Part shown: positions 10,565 through 23,170 of the stretch, one piece after another | Position numbering within the stretch: the first letter of the stretch is position 1 | Layout of the letters: each line of letters opens with the position of its first letter | Source of the DNA: Candidatus Nanopelagicaceae bacterium | Lineage (GTDB): Bacteria > Actinomycetota > Actinomycetes > Nanopelagicales > Nanopelagicaceae | Assembly: GCA_947454425.1 (NCBI GenBank) | Contig: CANGJV010000002.1 | Span: 1 to 49,319 of the forward strand | Reading direction: 5' to 3' | Length of the DNA: 49,319 nt | Position numbers and translations under genes: made by a program | The notes under the pieces: model-generated | Database searches by the model: none | Told to the model about the DNA's origin: nothing | The model's input: only the letters and a program-made list of their open reading frames with translations

Positions 10565-11446
10565 TTAAAATTTACTTCCTGTAATTCGTTCATATGCCTC
10601 TTCATAGCGAAGAGCTGTCTTTTCGATGATCTCATCCGGAAGTTCGGGCGGTGGAGATTTCTTATCCCATCCGGTTGAAGTTAACCAATCACGAACAAAT
10701 TGCTTATCGAAAGAGGCCTGCTGAGTTCCTGGAGTCCATGCGTCGAGCTCCCAAAAACGTGAAGAATCAGGAGTGAGGACTTCATCACCCAATGTGATCG
10801 CGCCGTCAGCATCAGCCCCAAACTCAAATTTAGTATCAGCGAGAATAATTCCACGGCTTAGCGCGTACTCGGCTGCTGTCTCGTAAAGCTTTAATGAGAG
10901 TTGTCGTAACTCTGCTGCTACTTCTTCTCCAACAATTTTGGATGCGGATTCAAAATCAATATTTACATCATGGTCGCCGATATCTGCCTTTGTTGCCGGT
11001 GTGAAAATCGGAGTTGGAAGTTTTGATCCATCTAGTAATCCTGCCGGAAGTGGATTTCCGCAAACAGCGCTATTGGTTTCGTACTCTGAAAGTCCACTTC
11101 CAGATAAATAGCCGCGCGCTACGCATTCGATTTCATACATCTGAAGTGGCTCAACAATCACGGCACGATCCAGCACTTGGAGAGGAACATCGTCAGAAAT
11201 AAAGTGATTAGGGACAATGTCTCCTAGTAGTTCGAACCAAAAGAGCGAGAGCTGAGTCAAAATAGCGCCCTTATTAGGTATCTCAGACGGCAATACCCAA
11301 TCAAATGCAGAGATTCGATCTGATGCAACAAGGAGAATCTCGCCATCTTCATTTCGGTAGAGATCGCGAACCTTGCCCGTGCGCAGATGAGTCCAGCCAT
11401 CAATTTTCGGCGCAACGGGAGCGCCGTTTTTGCCGAAACCGCTCAT
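10565..11446 (-). CDS. purC: Phosphoribosylaminoimidazole-succinocarboxamide synthase
   Basis: HLRTGKVRDLYRNEDGEILLVASDRISAFD, IECVARGYLSGSG, LADTKFEFG. Confidence 0.97.
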   Translation of the reverse strand: MSGFGKNGAPVAPKIDGWTHLRTGKVRDLYRNEDGEILLVASDRISAFDWVLPSEIPNKGAILTQLSLFWFELLGDIVPNHFISDDVPLQVLDRAVIVEPLQMYEIECVARGYLSGSGLSEYETNSAVCGNPLPAGLLDGSKLPTPIFTPATKADIGDHDVNIDFESASKIVGEEVAAELRQLSLKLYETAAEYALSRGIILADTKFEFGADADGAITLGDEVLTPDSSRFWELDAWTPGTQQASFDKQFVRDWLTSTGWDKKSPPPELPDEIIEKTALRYEEAYERITGSKF

Positions 11447-12846
11447 CGAATAGAACCCGGCTTATAAGTCGCTCCTGCTGGGTACTTCTTTGAAATTAAA
11501 TCTACTCTTTTGACCACGCGTTCAACTTGTTGGCGAGCATCACCTGTAAATTCAATTGGATTACCAATCAGGTTTTCGAGTTCGAGTTGATTGAATGGAA
11601 TTCGATTGTCCGAAGCTAACGCTTCAAGCAAGTTATTTGCTTTGCCTTCGCGCATTCCAAGTGCTGCAGCAACTGCATGCTCCTTGATTGCCTCATGTGC
11701 AATTTCGCGACCGATGCCAGCCTTGACTGATGCCATCAATATCTTCGTTGTTGCCAAGAAAGGTAAGTAACGTTCTAGCTCGGCATCCATCACTGCAGGG
11801 AATGCTCCGAATTCGTTAAGTACAGTCAACATTGTTTCCAAGAGACCATCGATTGCATAGAAAGCATCTGCAATTGCCACGCGGCGCACGACGCTGCAAG
11901 AAACATCGCCTTCGTTCCACTGATTTCCTGCGAGCTCGGAGACCATTGATGCATAGCCACGTAAGATGACTGTCAATCCATTGACGCGTTCGCAAGAACG
12001 AGTATTCATCTTATGCGGCATCGCCGAGGAGCCAACTTGTCCGGCTTTAAATCCCTCTGTCACCAACTCTGCGCCAGCCATTAAACGGATAGAGGTTGCA
12101 AGCGATGATGGTGATGCAGCGATCTGCACAAGCGTTGTGAGCACTTCATAATCAAGTGAACGAGGGTAAACCTGTCCGGTTGAATCAAGTACGCGTTCAA
12201 AGCCAAGCGTTGATGCGATGGCTGCCTCTAACTTCTGGTGGTCTTGTGAGCCGCCCAGTAAATCGATTGAATCTTGTGCAGTGCCCACCGGTCCTTTAAT
12301 TCCACGCATCGGATAACGATTTTGTAGGCTCTCTAAACGTTCGAATGCATAGAGCAACTCTTCAGCTGCAGAGGCGAATCGCTTTCCAAGTGTTGTGATT
12401 TGTGCCGGAACATTATGTGAACGTCCCGCAATCGGACGATCACTGTATAGAGCAGCCTTCGCTGCAAGTTGGGAAAGGAGTGCGACCGTCTTATCTCGTA
12501 CGATATTGAGACCATTACGTATCTGAAGCGCCTCTATATTTTCAGTGAGATCCCGACTAGTCATCCCGGCATGGATAGCTTCATGTCCAGCCAAAGCGTT
12601 AAATTCTTCAATCCGCGCCTTTACATCGTGGCGAGTGATCTTTTCACGAGCATCAATTGAAGCCAGATTTACTGTATTAATAACCTTTTCGTAATCTGCG
12701 ATAACTTTAGAATCTATTGAGTGTCCCAGTTGTGATTGCGCGCGAGCAACAGCAATCCATAATTGACGCTCTGCAATAATTTTTGCCTCTGGTGCAAAAA
12801 TCTCTTGCATCTCCTTAGATGCATAACGGTTTGCAAGTACGCTCAT
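11443..12846 (-). CDS. purB: Adenylosuccinate lyase
   Basis: GMTSRDLTENIEALQ, GSSAMPHKMNTRSCERVNGL. Confidence 0.95.
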   Translation of the reverse strand: MSVLANRYASKEMQEIFAPEAKIIAERQLWIAVARAQSQLGHSIDSKVIADYEKVINTVNLASIDAREKITRHDVKARIEEFNALAGHEAIHAGMTSRDLTENIEALQIRNGLNIVRDKTVALLSQLAAKAALYSDRPIAGRSHNVPAQITTLGKRFASAAEELLYAFERLESLQNRYPMRGIKGPVGTAQDSIDLLGGSQDHQKLEAAIASTLGFERVLDSTGQVYPRSLDYEVLTTLVQIAASPSSLATSIRLMAGAELVTEGFKAGQVGSSAMPHKMNTRSCERVNGLTVILRGYASMVSELAGNQWNEGDVSCSVVRRVAIADAFYAIDGLLETMLTVLNEFGAFPAVMDAELERYLPFLATTKILMASVKAGIGREIAHEAIKEHAVAAALGMREGKANNLLEALASDNRIPFNQLELENLIGNPIEFTGDARQQVERVVKRVDLISKKYPAGATYKPGSIR

Positions 12847-12849
12847 CGA

Positions 12850-14082
12850 TTACTTCCCCTTACTAGCAGCTAGCGCGATATCAGTGCGATAAAACGAGTT
12901 CTCTAAGGTGATGCCCTTGATTGTGGCGTAAGCCTTCGCTCTTGCCGATGAAAGGTTTTCACCAATTCCAGTAACAGTCAGAACTCGCCCGCCTTTTGAG
13001 ATCAAGCGGCCTTCAGATTGCGCAGTACCTGAATGATAGATAGTTGCAGCTGATGATGTCGGTAATGAAACTTCATTCCCAAATATTGGTGATTCAGGAT
13101 AGCCAGCTGATGCAAGAACGACTGTTACTGCACTTTCGGGTGACCAGTTCAGCACTTTGTCATCAAGATTGTCAGTTGCTGCACTGTAGAGAAGAGTTGC
13201 CAGGGGCGTCTTAAGACGAGGGATCAAAACTTGAGTCTCTGGGTCACCAAAGCGTGCATTGAACTCAATCACACGAATTCCATTCTTGGTCAACGCTAGC
13301 CCTGCATATAACAAGCCTACGAAAGGAGTTCCGCGCGCTGCCATCTCGGCAATCATTGGCGCTAAAACATTTTCATATGTCATCTCGACGATATCTTCTG
13401 GTGCCCACGGCAATGGGGAGTAAGCGCCCATTCCACCTGTATTTGTTCCGAGATCTCCATCTAGAGCTCGCTTGAAATCTTGCGCAGGTTCCATCGCCAA
13501 AATATTTCGACCATCTGAGATTCCGAATAAAGAAATCTCTGGACCATCTAAATACTCTTCAATAACAACACGGTTGCAAGCAAGTGCATGATTGAGAGCC
13601 GCTTCACGATCATCGGTAACAACCACACCTTTGCCGGCGGCAAGTCCATCATCTTTCACAACATATGGTGCACCAAATGTATCGAGCGCTTTCTCAATCT
13701 CTGACTGAGATGTGCAGGTAAAACTATGTGCCGTTGGAACGCCCGCATCAAGCATTACGCCCTTTGCAAAATCTTTTGAACCTTCAAGTTGTGCCGCTGC
13801 CTTTGATGGACCAAATACTGGAATACCAAGTGCACGAATCGAATCTGCCGCTCCATTGACGAGTGGGATTTCGGGACCAATCACAACAAGATCCACTGAT
13901 AAAGATTGTGCAAGCGCTGCAATTGCTGAGTTATCTGTAACGTCCAGCGGGTGAAGTGTGGCGATCTCAGCAATGCCTGGATTGCCTGGTGCGACGTGGA
14001 GTTCTGTACAAGCTGAATCTGCTCGTAGTCCTAGTGCAAGTGCGTGTTCACGACCGCCACTTCCGACTAGGAGGATTTTCAT
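12850..14082 (-). CDS. purD: Phosphoribosylamine-glycine ligase
   Basis: [44 protein letters not shown]. Confidence 0.97.
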   Translation of the reverse strand: MKILLVGSGGREHALALGLRADSACTELHVAPGNPGIAEIATLHPLDVTDNSAIAALAQSLSVDLVVIGPEIPLVNGAADSIRALGIPVFGPSKAAAQLEGSKDFAKGVMLDAGVPTAHSFTCTSQSEIEKALDTFGAPYVVKDDGLAAGKGVVVTDDREAALNHALACNRVVIEEYLDGPEISLFGISDGRNILAMEPAQDFKRALDGDLGTNTGGMGAYSPLPWAPEDIVEMTYENVLAPMIAEMAARGTPFVGLLYAGLALTKNGIRVIEFNARFGDPETQVLIPRLKTPLATLLYSAATDNLDDKVLNWSPESAVTVVLASAGYPESPIFGNEVSLPTSSAATIYHSGTAQSEGRLISKGGRVLTVTGIGENLSSARAKAYATIKGITLENSFYRTDIALAASKGK

Positions 14083-14085
14083 GGT

Positions 14086-15402
<1,317 letters not shown>

Positions 15403-16437
15403 TTACTTAAGAAGTGATGTGCCGGTTGAGCGAAGATCTTCGCAAGCAAGTGCCACTCGTGCAGCAATTCCTGCCTCTGCAGCCTTACCCCACGCACGTG
15501 GGTCATATGACTTCTTATTTCCGATTTCGCCATCAATCTTGAGAACGCCGTCATAGTTCTTCATCATGTGATCAACAACTGGACGAGTAAATGCATACTG
15601 AGTATCGGTATCGATATTCATCTTGATGACACCGTAATCGAGTGAGTCACGAATCTCTGAAAGTAGTGAACCAGAGCCACCGTGGAATACGAGATCCATT
15701 GGCTTGCTTCCAGCTGCTTGGCCAAGCTTTGCTGCGACTGCATCTTGAAGATCCTTCAGGATGCCAGGGCTTAGAACAACGTTTCCTGGCTTGTAAACAC
15801 CGTGAACGTTTCCGAATGTTGCAGCAACCATATAGCGACCATTTGATCCATCGCCAAGAGTTTCAAGTGTAAGGAGCGCATCTTCTGGAGTTGAGTAGAG
15901 CTTTGCATCGTGCTTTGCTTCTACGCCATCTTCTTCGCCGCCAACAACTCCAATTTCAATTTCAAGAATTGTGTTTGCAGCAACTGACTTTGCAAGAAGT
16001 TCCTTTGCAATAAGCATGTTCTCTTTCATGTCGACAGCTGAGCCATCCCACATGTGAGAGTTAAATAGTGGCGCCTTGCCATCTTTAATGCGCTGCGCAC
16101 CGAGCTCGAGAAGTGGACGCATAAAGGTATCGAGCTTCTCTTTTGGGCAGTGATCAGTATGGATTGCAATATTTACGTTGTAATTCTTTGCAACAACATG
16201 AGCGAATTCAGCGAGCGCTACTGCGCCTGCAACCTGATCCTTAACAGTCGAACCTGATGCGTACTCTGCTCCACCCCATGAGAATTGGATGATTCCATCT
16301 GATTGCGCCTCTGCGAAGCCACGGATTGCGCCGATGATTGTCTGAGAAGAAGAGACGTTGATGGCTGGGTATGCGAACTTGCCGGCCTTAGCGCGGTCTA
16401 ACATCGCTGCATAAACTTCAGGGGTTGCAATTGGCAT
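15403..16437 (-). CDS. fba: Class II fructose-bisphosphate aldolase
   Basis: YPAINVSSSQTI, HTDHCPKEKLDTFMRPLLE, SHMWDGSAVD, DLVFHGGSGS, MNIDTDTQYAFTR. Confidence 0.96.
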   Translation of the reverse strand: MPIATPEVYAAMLDRAKAGKFAYPAINVSSSQTIIGAIRGFAEAQSDGIIQFSWGGAEYASGSTVKDQVAGAVALAEFAHVVAKNYNVNIAIHTDHCPKEKLDTFMRPLLELGAQRIKDGKAPLFNSHMWDGSAVDMKENMLIAKELLAKSVAANTILEIEIGVVGGEEDGVEAKHDAKLYSTPEDALLTLETLGDGSNGRYMVAATFGNVHGVYKPGNVVLSPGILKDLQDAVAAKLGQAAGSKPMDLVFHGGSGSLLSEIRDSLDYGVIKMNIDTDTQYAFTRPVVDHMMKNYDGVLKIDGEIGNKKSYDPRAWGKAAEAGIAARVALACEDLRSTGTSLLK

Positions 16438-16789
16438 GATGACTCCAATGGATTAGATCTACATGAATGTAAACCTTGAACCGGAGGCGCCTTTGGCTCT
16501 AGTACTGGCTTACGGCTAATCCAACCACTTACCCCCGCCTAAGCGAAAATCGCCACCCGTAATGGCTCGAAATATGGAATTTTCAGCGGAGAAATTTATG
16601 AATCGCGGCGATGAGGGCGGTTAAAAGCGCCTGATTTGAAAGGAATTTAAGGAGGTAGCTGAGGAAGGTTATAAGTGTCATGGGCAGATAGTGGGGCAAA
16701 TGAGTGAGCCAAAACGGAGATTGCAATGTGGCTGTGGAGAGAGTTACCACTCTAGGCAGCAAGAAATGAACCTTGTAGCCTTATGAGTT

Positions 16790-18748
16790 ATGAGCACCGA
16801 ATCCTTGGAAAACCTCTCAAGCGAGAACCGAACTTTTGCACCTACTCCAGAGTTTGCCGCTCAAGCAAATGCCCAACCAGATCTGTACGCCAGAGCTCAA
16901 GCAGATACCTTAAAATTTTGGGAACAACAAGCCGATTCACTTCATTGGGATCGTAAATGGGATACCACCCTTGAGTGGAGACCACCATTTGCAAAGTGGT
17001 TTGTCGGAGGCAAGATTAATGCCTCAGTAAATGCACTTGATCGCCACGTCGAAGAAGGACACGGAGGTCGCATTGCCTTTTACTTTGAAGGCGAACCCGG
17101 AGATACTCGAACAATCTCCTATGCCCAACTGCTAACTGAGGTAAGTAAGGCCGCTAATGCACTTACCGAATTAGGAATTGTTGCAGGTGACAGAGTCGCA
17201 ATTTACATGCCACTTATTCCTGAAGCAGCAGTCGCAATGTTGGCATGCGCGCGAATCGGAGCCATCCACTCAGTTGTATTTGGTGGATTCTCAGCAGAGG
17301 CTTTGCTCTCACGTATACAAGATGCAGATGCAAAATTAGTAATTACAGCAGATGGCGGATTCCGCAAAGGCGCAGCATTCGCTCTCAAACCTGCAGTTGA
17401 TGAAGCGCTTCTTGGTGTAACTAATGTGAAAAATGTTTTAGTAGTAAAGCGCACCGGACAAGAAACTCCTTGGAAAGAAGGAAGAGATATCTGGTGGAGT
17501 GAACTCGTAGATCGCCAACGTTCTACTCATAACCCTGAGTTCTTTGATAGTGAACATCCGCTCTTCATTCTTTATACATCTGGAACAACAGCTAAACCAA
17601 AGGGAATCTTTCACACCACTGGCGGGTATCTGACACAAGTGGCCTACACACATAAAGCTGTCTTTGATATAAAACCAAAAACAGATGTCTACTGGTGCAC
17701 CGCTGATGTTGGCTGGATAACCGGCCATTCATACATGGTTTATGGGCCGCTGATAAATGGTGCGACACAGGTGATGTATGAAGGCACACCTGATACGCCA
17801 CATAAGGGTCGTATATTTGAAATTGTGGAGAAGTACGGCGTCACGATTTTATATACAGCTCCAACACTGATTCGAACCTGGATGAAGTGGGGTGATGAAT
17901 TCCCCAATCAATTTAGCCTTGGAACGCTTCGACTACTTGGATCTGTTGGAGAACCAATTAATCCTGAGGCATGGATTTGGTATCGCCAAGTTATTGGTGG
18001 CGGCCGTTGTCCCATTGTTGATACTTGGTGGCAGACCGAAACCGGTGCCATCATGATTTCGCCATTGCCAGGAATTACCGCGACCAAACCTGGTTCTGCA
18101 ATGAGACCTCTTCCTGGAATTAGTACGAAGGTCGTTGATGACAATGGCGCACCGGTAGGAAATGGCCACGGTGGATATCTCGTTATTGACCAGCCTTGGC
18201 CTTCAATGTTGCGAGGAATTTGGGGCGAAGAAGAGAGATATAAAGAAACGTATTGGTCGCGTTGGGATGGCGTTTATTTTGCAGGTGACGGGGCAAAGCT
18301 AGATGAGGATGGAGCAATCTGGTTACTTGGTCGTGTAGATGATGTGATGAATGTTTCAGGCCACCGGATTTCGACTACTGAAGTGGAGTCAGCCCTTGTC
18401 TCTCATGAGGCAGTAGCAGAAGCTGCTGTTGTAGGTGCCGCTGATGCAATGACGGGACAAGGAATTGTTGCATTTGTAATTCTTCGAGGAGGAGTCGAAC
18501 ATCTTGAAGGTGATCAACTTATAAAAGAGCTCCGGGATCACGTCACCAAAGAAATTGGAGCAATAGCAAAGCCCCGTCAGATCATGGTTGTCAACGAACT
18601 TCCAAAGACTCGAAGCGGCAAGATTATGCGACGGTTACTGAAAGATGTCGCGGAAAATCGAGTCGTTGGTGATGCCACCACACTGGCTGATCCCAATGTG
18701 ATGAAGTTGATCTCTGAAGGGTTAAAAGGGGCTACGGCTGAGGATTAA
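16790..18748 (+). CDS. acs: Acetyl-CoA synthetase
   Basis: 652 aa; [57 protein letters not shown]. Confidence 0.97.
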   Translation: MSTESLENLSSENRTFAPTPEFAAQANAQPDLYARAQADTLKFWEQQADSLHWDRKWDTTLEWRPPFAKWFVGGKINASVNALDRHVEEGHGGRIAFYFEGEPGDTRTISYAQLLTEVSKAANALTELGIVAGDRVAIYMPLIPEAAVAMLACARIGAIHSVVFGGFSAEALLSRIQDADAKLVITADGGFRKGAAFALKPAVDEALLGVTNVKNVLVVKRTGQETPWKEGRDIWWSELVDRQRSTHNPEFFDSEHPLFILYTSGTTAKPKGIFHTTGGYLTQVAYTHKAVFDIKPKTDVYWCTADVGWITGHSYMVYGPLINGATQVMYEGTPDTPHKGRIFEIVEKYGVTILYTAPTLIRTWMKWGDEFPNQFSLGTLRLLGSVGEPINPEAWIWYRQVIGGGRCPIVDTWWQTETGAIMISPLPGITATKPGSAMRPLPGISTKVVDDNGAPVGNGHGGYLVIDQPWPSMLRGIWGEEERYKETYWSRWDGVYFAGDGAKLDEDGAIWLLGRVDDVMNVSGHRISTTEVESALVSHEAVAEAAVVGAADAMTGQGIVAFVILRGGVEHLEGDQLIKELRDHVTKEIGAIAKPRQIMVVNELPKTRSGKIMRRLLKDVAENRVVGDATTLADPNVMKLISEGLKGATAED

Positions 18749-19199
18749 TAAGCTTTTCAACTTCATTTCCAACCGCGTTAAATACGCTTGGCGCATGAGT
18801 GTTGAGCTGTAAGTAAAGCTTGCTCTCGGATATATCGTTTTGGCCAGGTGTCCATGGCGCAAATAACAAGATTGTTCCAATGACATAAAAGAGGAATACG
18901 TACTTAGTGGCCTCAAATATTGCACCGGCCAGTGAATCTATCCAACGAAGTGGTCCACGAATAAGTGTGAACTTTATAGTCTTTGCAATTTTAGTTCCGA
19001 CCCAAGCAGCGGTGTAAGCACCGGTAATAATTGCTACGACTAGCCAGCCAGTCTTGTTGTATTGAACAACAAAGTACATCGCAGCGATTGCTCCGATAAT
19101 AAAAAATGCTGTGCGAATAATGGTTGTGAGCAAGCCATTTTTATAACCGTTAACCAGCGCTCCGATAGCGATGAGGGTGAAGATAATGTCGAAGATCAT
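18732..19199 (-). CDS. CvpA-like membrane protein (no protease domain)
   Basis: 155 aa hydrophobic ORF, start overlaps tlpA end; [36 protein letters not shown]. Confidence 0.75.
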   Translation of the reverse strand: MIFDIIFTLIAIGALVNGYKNGLLTTIIRTAFFIIGAIAAMYFVVQYNKTGWLVVAIITGAYTAAWVGTKIAKTIKFTLIRGPLRWIDSLAGAIFEATKYVFLFYVIGTILLFAPWTPGQNDISESKLYLQLNTHAPSVFNAVGNEVEKLINPQP

Positions 19200-19735
19200 C
19201 CGCTTATTCCGAAATACTTGAACGAAAGGGTGCGAATTTCTTCGGTAGAGTTAAATGGGCCGACTTTCTTGAATAATACTTTTCCATTTTCATCGACAAA
19301 CCAACTGACAGGAACACCCATGCCAAAGAACATTCGAGTCGATCCATCGCCATCGTAAAGATTTGGCCACATGATTCCGTGGGTTCTGGCGAACATTCGC
19401 CCATCTTCAATTTGCTTTTCTTCTACGTCAACTCCGATTAATTGAAGGCGTGGATCCATAGTTTGATAAAACTCATTTAAATATGGGAGTTCTTTCTTGC
19501 ATGGTTCGCACCACGAGCCCCACACATTAATAATTGCAGGCCCTTTAATTGCCGCAATATTTACACCTTTGCCGCTATCGAGGCATCCTGCTTCAATATC
19601 TTGCTTTGGATTTTCGATGAGTGAAATGTGATTACAGGGAAGAACCTGTCCAGTGATGATTGGTTCGGAATTTCCGCACGAGGTAAGAATCAACAAGGCT
19701 GTCAGTACAAGAGCGCTCTTACGTCGTAAATTCAT
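19196..19735 (-). CDS. TlpA/ResA-like thioredoxin-fold lipoprotein
   Basis: Lipobox [38 protein letters not shown]. Confidence 0.9.
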   Translation of the reverse strand: MNLRRKSALVLTALLILTSCGNSEPIITGQVLPCNHISLIENPKQDIEAGCLDSGKGVNIAAIKGPAIINVWGSWCEPCKKELPYLNEFYQTMDPRLQLIGVDVEEKQIEDGRMFARTHGIMWPNLYDGDGSTRMFFGMGVPVSWFVDENGKVLFKKVGPFNSTEEIRTLSFKYFGISG

Positions 19736-20430
19736 CGGAAGTCCTTATCTGTCTTTACTAGTAGCGCAGCTTTTGCTTGATCCATCTCGCCAATCCCGAC
19801 GGATGGACATATTTTAGCGAGTGGGCAGGCTCCACATGCTGGTTTTCGTGAATGACATATGCGGCGACCGTGCCAAATCATTCGCTGAGAGAGATTTGTC
19901 CATTCACGCATCGGAATAAGTTCTCCAACTTCATATTCAACTTTCACCGGATCCATTGATGCAGTCCAGTGAAATCTTCGAGAGAGTCGGCCGAAATGTG
20001 TATCGACTGTTATGCCTGGGATATTAAATGCATGGCCGAGAACTACATTTGCCGTCTTACGTCCCACACCGGGCAGGGTGATTAACTCAGATAAAATTGC
20101 AGGAACCTCGCCATCAAACTCTTCTACAAGTTTGCTACCCAAGCCCTTGAGGTGGCGCGCCTTGGCGTGATGAAAACCGGCAGAGTAGATAAGTTCTTCG
20201 ATCTCAGAAAGCGGCGCTTTTGCATAATCTTTTGCACTCTTGTATTTCTTAAAGAGCGCTGGGGTTAGCTGGTTGATTCTCTTATCGGTGCACTGCGCCG
20301 AGAGAATTACCGCCACGATAAGTTCCAGTGGATTCTTAAAGTCTAGTTCGCAGTGAATATCTGGATAGGTTTTGGTGAGAATGCGGTAAATAGCCCCGGC
20401 CTGCTTCCGATTTTCTTTATCTGCGCTCAC
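19732..20430 (-). CDS. nth: Endonuclease III
   Basis: [47 protein letters not shown]-x6-C-x2-C-x5-C FeS motif ([17 protein letters not shown]); GTG start. Confidence 0.96.
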   Translation of the reverse strand: MSADKENRKQAGAIYRILTKTYPDIHCELDFKNPLELIVAVILSAQCTDKRINQLTPALFKKYKSAKDYAKAPLSEIEELIYSAGFHHAKARHLKGLGSKLVEEFDGEVPAILSELITLPGVGRKTANVVLGHAFNIPGITVDTHFGRLSRRFHWTASMDPVKVEYEVGELIPMREWTNLSQRMIWHGRRICHSRKPACGACPLAKICPSVGIGEMDQAKAALLVKTDKDFR

Positions 20431-20447
20431 GGGTATAAAGTACCGGT

Positions 20448-21131
20448 GTGCCTCAAGATGATGAAGTTATACGTCGCGCTCCACTCTTTACTGCGCTCGA
20501 TGATGCATCTGCAACATCGCTTCGCGCTTCAATGGACTCTGTAAAGATTTCAAAAGGTGGAACTCTCTTTAAAGAGGGCGATGAAGGCGAGCATGTCTAT
20601 GTAATCGTGGATGGCAAGCTCAAGCTTGGTACATCAAGCGGAGATGGTCGTGAAAATCTTTTATCTATCCTTGGACCTGGCGAGATGTTCGGTGAACTCT
20701 CCCTCTTTGATCCAGGACCTCGTACCTCTACTGCAACAGCAGTTACTGATGCCAAGCTCCTTTCACTAAGCCATGAGAAATTGATTCCTTGGCTTCGTGA
20801 AAACCCAGAGGTTTCTCTTCAATTACTCGCACGTCTGGCACAACGCCTACGTCGCACCAACGAAGCGGTTGGAGATCTTGTCTTCTCTGATGTTCCAGGT
20901 CGTGTTGCAAAGGCTCTTATTGATTTAGGTGCCCGTTTTGGTAAGCAGACTGATGAAGGTCTATTTGTTCACCATGATCTGACCCAAGAGGAACTAGCTC
21001 AACTCGTTGGAGCATCTCGCGAGACTGTTAATAAGGCTCTCGCTGATTTTGCTGGTCGAAATTGGCTCAAGCTTGATGGACGCGCAGTCTTGATTACAGA
21101 TCTTGAACGTCTCGAAAAGCGCGGCAAATAA
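20448..21131 (+). CDS. Crp/Fnr family regulator (GlxR-like)
   Basis: cNMP-binding fold ([25 protein letters not shown]) and HTH ([24 protein letters not shown]); GTG start. Confidence 0.94.
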   Translation: MPQDDEVIRRAPLFTALDDASATSLRASMDSVKISKGGTLFKEGDEGEHVYVIVDGKLKLGTSSGDGRENLLSILGPGEMFGELSLFDPGPRTSTATAVTDAKLLSLSHEKLIPWLRENPEVSLQLLARLAQRLRRTNEAVGDLVFSDVPGRVAKALIDLGARFGKQTDEGLFVHHDLTQEELAQLVGASRETVNKALADFAGRNWLKLDGRAVLITDLERLEKRGK

Positions 21132-21143
21132 CGCAGTAAATAT

Positions 21144-21605
21144 TTACGCGATTTCTACAGTGAGCTCGACCTCAACAGGTGAATTCAACGGTAGCTCTGC
21201 AACACCAATCGCGCTTCTCGCTGCGACTCCTGCTTCGCCCCAGATGTGCTTAAACAACTCTGATGCGCCATTCGCAACGGCTGGGTGATTGATAAAGCCG
21301 GATGCTCCGTTTACATAACAAACAATTCGAACAACCTGAACAATCGAATCAACCGGTGCAACAAGTTCGACAGCAGCAAGAGCATTGAGAGCGCAGATCT
21401 CTGCAAGTTTATTTGCTTCTTCGGGAGTGATATCCGAACCCACTTTTCCAACAGCTGCAATTGCACCATCAACCATCGGAAGCTGTCCTGCGGTAAATAC
21501 AATTTTGCCAGTGCGAACAGCTGGAACATATGCAGCCAATGGCTTTGAGGCAATTGGAAGAGTCAATCCCTTTTCGGCGAGCTTTGCGCGAACATCAACA
21601 GTCAT
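21144..21605 (-). CDS. RidA family protein
   Basis: AYVPAVRTGKIVFTAGQLPMVDG...; 153 aa. Confidence 0.9.
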   Translation of the reverse strand: MTVDVRAKLAEKGLTLPIASKPLAAYVPAVRTGKIVFTAGQLPMVDGAIAAVGKVGSDITPEEANKLAEICALNALAAVELVAPVDSIVQVVRIVCYVNGASGFINHPAVANGASELFKHIWGEAGVAARSAIGVAELPLNSPVEVELTVEIA

Positions 21606-21757
21606 TATTTAATCTCGCGCTTCATGTATGCAACAAGTTGTTCTCCACCTGGTGCTGGAACTACTTGTACAAGTTCCCAGCCATCAGAACCCCATGTGTC
21701 GAGTATTTGCTTTGTTGCGTGTGACAAAAGTGGAACGGTTGCATATTCAAATTTCAT
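21605..21757 (-). CDS. DUF4177-like small protein (50 aa; not in ORF track)
   Basis: Hand translation MKFEYATVPLLSHATKQILDTWGSDGWELVQVVPAPGGEQLVAYMKREIK*; TAATG overlaps with both neighbours. Confidence 0.88.
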   Translation of the reverse strand: MKFEYATVPLLSHATKQILDTWGSDGWELVQVVPAPGGEQLVAYMKREIK

Positions 21758-22215
21758 TAGTTTCCTCCGGCGAGCGTTGATTTAACAAGAGATGAAACAA
21801 GTGATCCATCTGCTTTTCCAGCAATAAGTGGCTTGATTGCACCCATGACCTTGCCCATATCGGCAGGACCTGCCGCACCAGTTGAAGCAACAGCATCAAC
21901 AATGATCTTCTTGATCTCATCTTCTGTTAATTGCGCCGGAAGATACTTAGCGATTACTTCACCCTCTGCTTTTTCTTCGGATGCCTTATCTGCGCGGCCG
22001 GCCTTTCCAAATTCTTCTGCTGCTTCGCGGCGCTTCTTAGCTTCACGCGAGAGAACAGTAATAATTTCTTCATCGCTGAGCTTTCGTGCTTCTTTGCCAG
22101 CAACTTCTTCATTTGTGATTGCAGTCAGAACCATCCGGATAGTTCCGGATACAAGCTTGTTGCTGCTGCGGATTGCCGCTGTGAGGTCTTCGTGAAGTGT
22201 CTCTTTAAGTCCCAC
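21757..22215 (-). CDS. GatB/YqeY domain-containing protein
   Basis: LKETLHEDLTAAIRSSNKLVSGTIRMVLTAI, AKYLPAQLTEDEI, MGKVMGAIKPLIAGKADG. Confidence 0.93.
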   Translation of the reverse strand: MGLKETLHEDLTAAIRSSNKLVSGTIRMVLTAITNEEVAGKEARKLSDEEIITVLSREAKKRREAAEEFGKAGRADKASEEKAEGEVIAKYLPAQLTEDEIKKIIVDAVASTGAAGPADMGKVMGAIKPLIAGKADGSLVSSLVKSTLAGGN

Positions 22216-22283
22216 GTGTCTGATGCTCCAAATTCTTTGAATAGTTCGGTCTAATCATCTCATGCCCATGTAGCCTCTATTCC

Positions 22284-23096
22284 ATGAGTTACGCGTTACG
22301 TGAAGCTGAAATCCCGGTATTGCCCGAGGGTCATGCGCCTATCCGTATCTTGCACTTCTCCGATCTTCACCTTACGCCAAAGCGCAAGACTGAGATTGCT
22401 GACATTAAATCGTGGGTGAAATACAAACCCGATTTAGTAATTAGTACAGGTGACTTTTTGGCAGATATGCAGGCGGTCCCCGTTGTACTTGATGCACTCG
22501 ATGGCTTACTTGATCTCCCTGGGCTTTTTGTATTTGGTTCAAATGATTACTTTGCTCCAAAGCCTAAAAATCCTTTGAAGTACCTACTTCCTAATCATGG
22601 AAAACGTGTTCATGGAGAAGATCTTCCATGGCCTGATTTAGATAATGGATTACAAAGCCGTGGCTGGATGAATCTCAACCGCGCTCGATCCACAATAAAG
22701 ATTAATGACACTGTAATTGAAGCGCGCGGCACAGATGACGCGCATCTTGAGTTTGACGATTACTCACTTGTTGCGGGAGAAGCAGGGCAATGCGATCTGG
22801 CTATCGGAGTTACTCATGCGCCATACCTTCGCATACTTGAAGGAATGAGCAAAGATAATCTTGATGTAATTTTTGCTGGGCATACACATGGGGGACAAGT
22901 TCGTCTACCTTGGCCTGGCGGCTCGAAGGCGCTAACAACAAATTGCGACTTACCTACGTGGCGCGCACGGGGGCTATCTCGTGAAAAAAATCAACCATTT
23001 CTTCATGTTTCTGCAGGTATGGGTACTAGTCCATTTGCGCGTATACGTGTTGCTAGTCCGCCCGAAGTTTCACTTATAACTTTGACTGAACAATAG
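22284..23096 (+). CDS. Metallophosphoesterase family protein
   Basis: LHFSDLHL, STGDFLAD, GSNDY, VTHAPY, AGHTHGGQV. Confidence 0.92.
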   Translation: MSYALREAEIPVLPEGHAPIRILHFSDLHLTPKRKTEIADIKSWVKYKPDLVISTGDFLADMQAVPVVLDALDGLLDLPGLFVFGSNDYFAPKPKNPLKYLLPNHGKRVHGEDLPWPDLDNGLQSRGWMNLNRARSTIKINDTVIEARGTDDAHLEFDDYSLVAGEAGQCDLAIGVTHAPYLRILEGMSKDNLDVIFAGHTHGGQVRLPWPGGSKALTTNCDLPTWRARGLSREKNQPFLHVSAGMGTSPFARIRVASPPEVSLITLTEQ

Positions 23097-23170
23097 AGTC
23101 TTCGTTAACCAGTTTTCCGCTTTCGTTACTTCATACTAAACCTAGCTGTTCGACAATAGAAAGGTTTTAC

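Noticed and set aside
16438-16789. GlxR/Crp site or hidden RNA in the 352-bp fba/acs intergenic region
   Set aside because: GTGG...CCAC near 16735-16755 has the wrong spacing for TGTGA-N6-TCACA, and no convincing RNA fold or ORF was recognised by eye.
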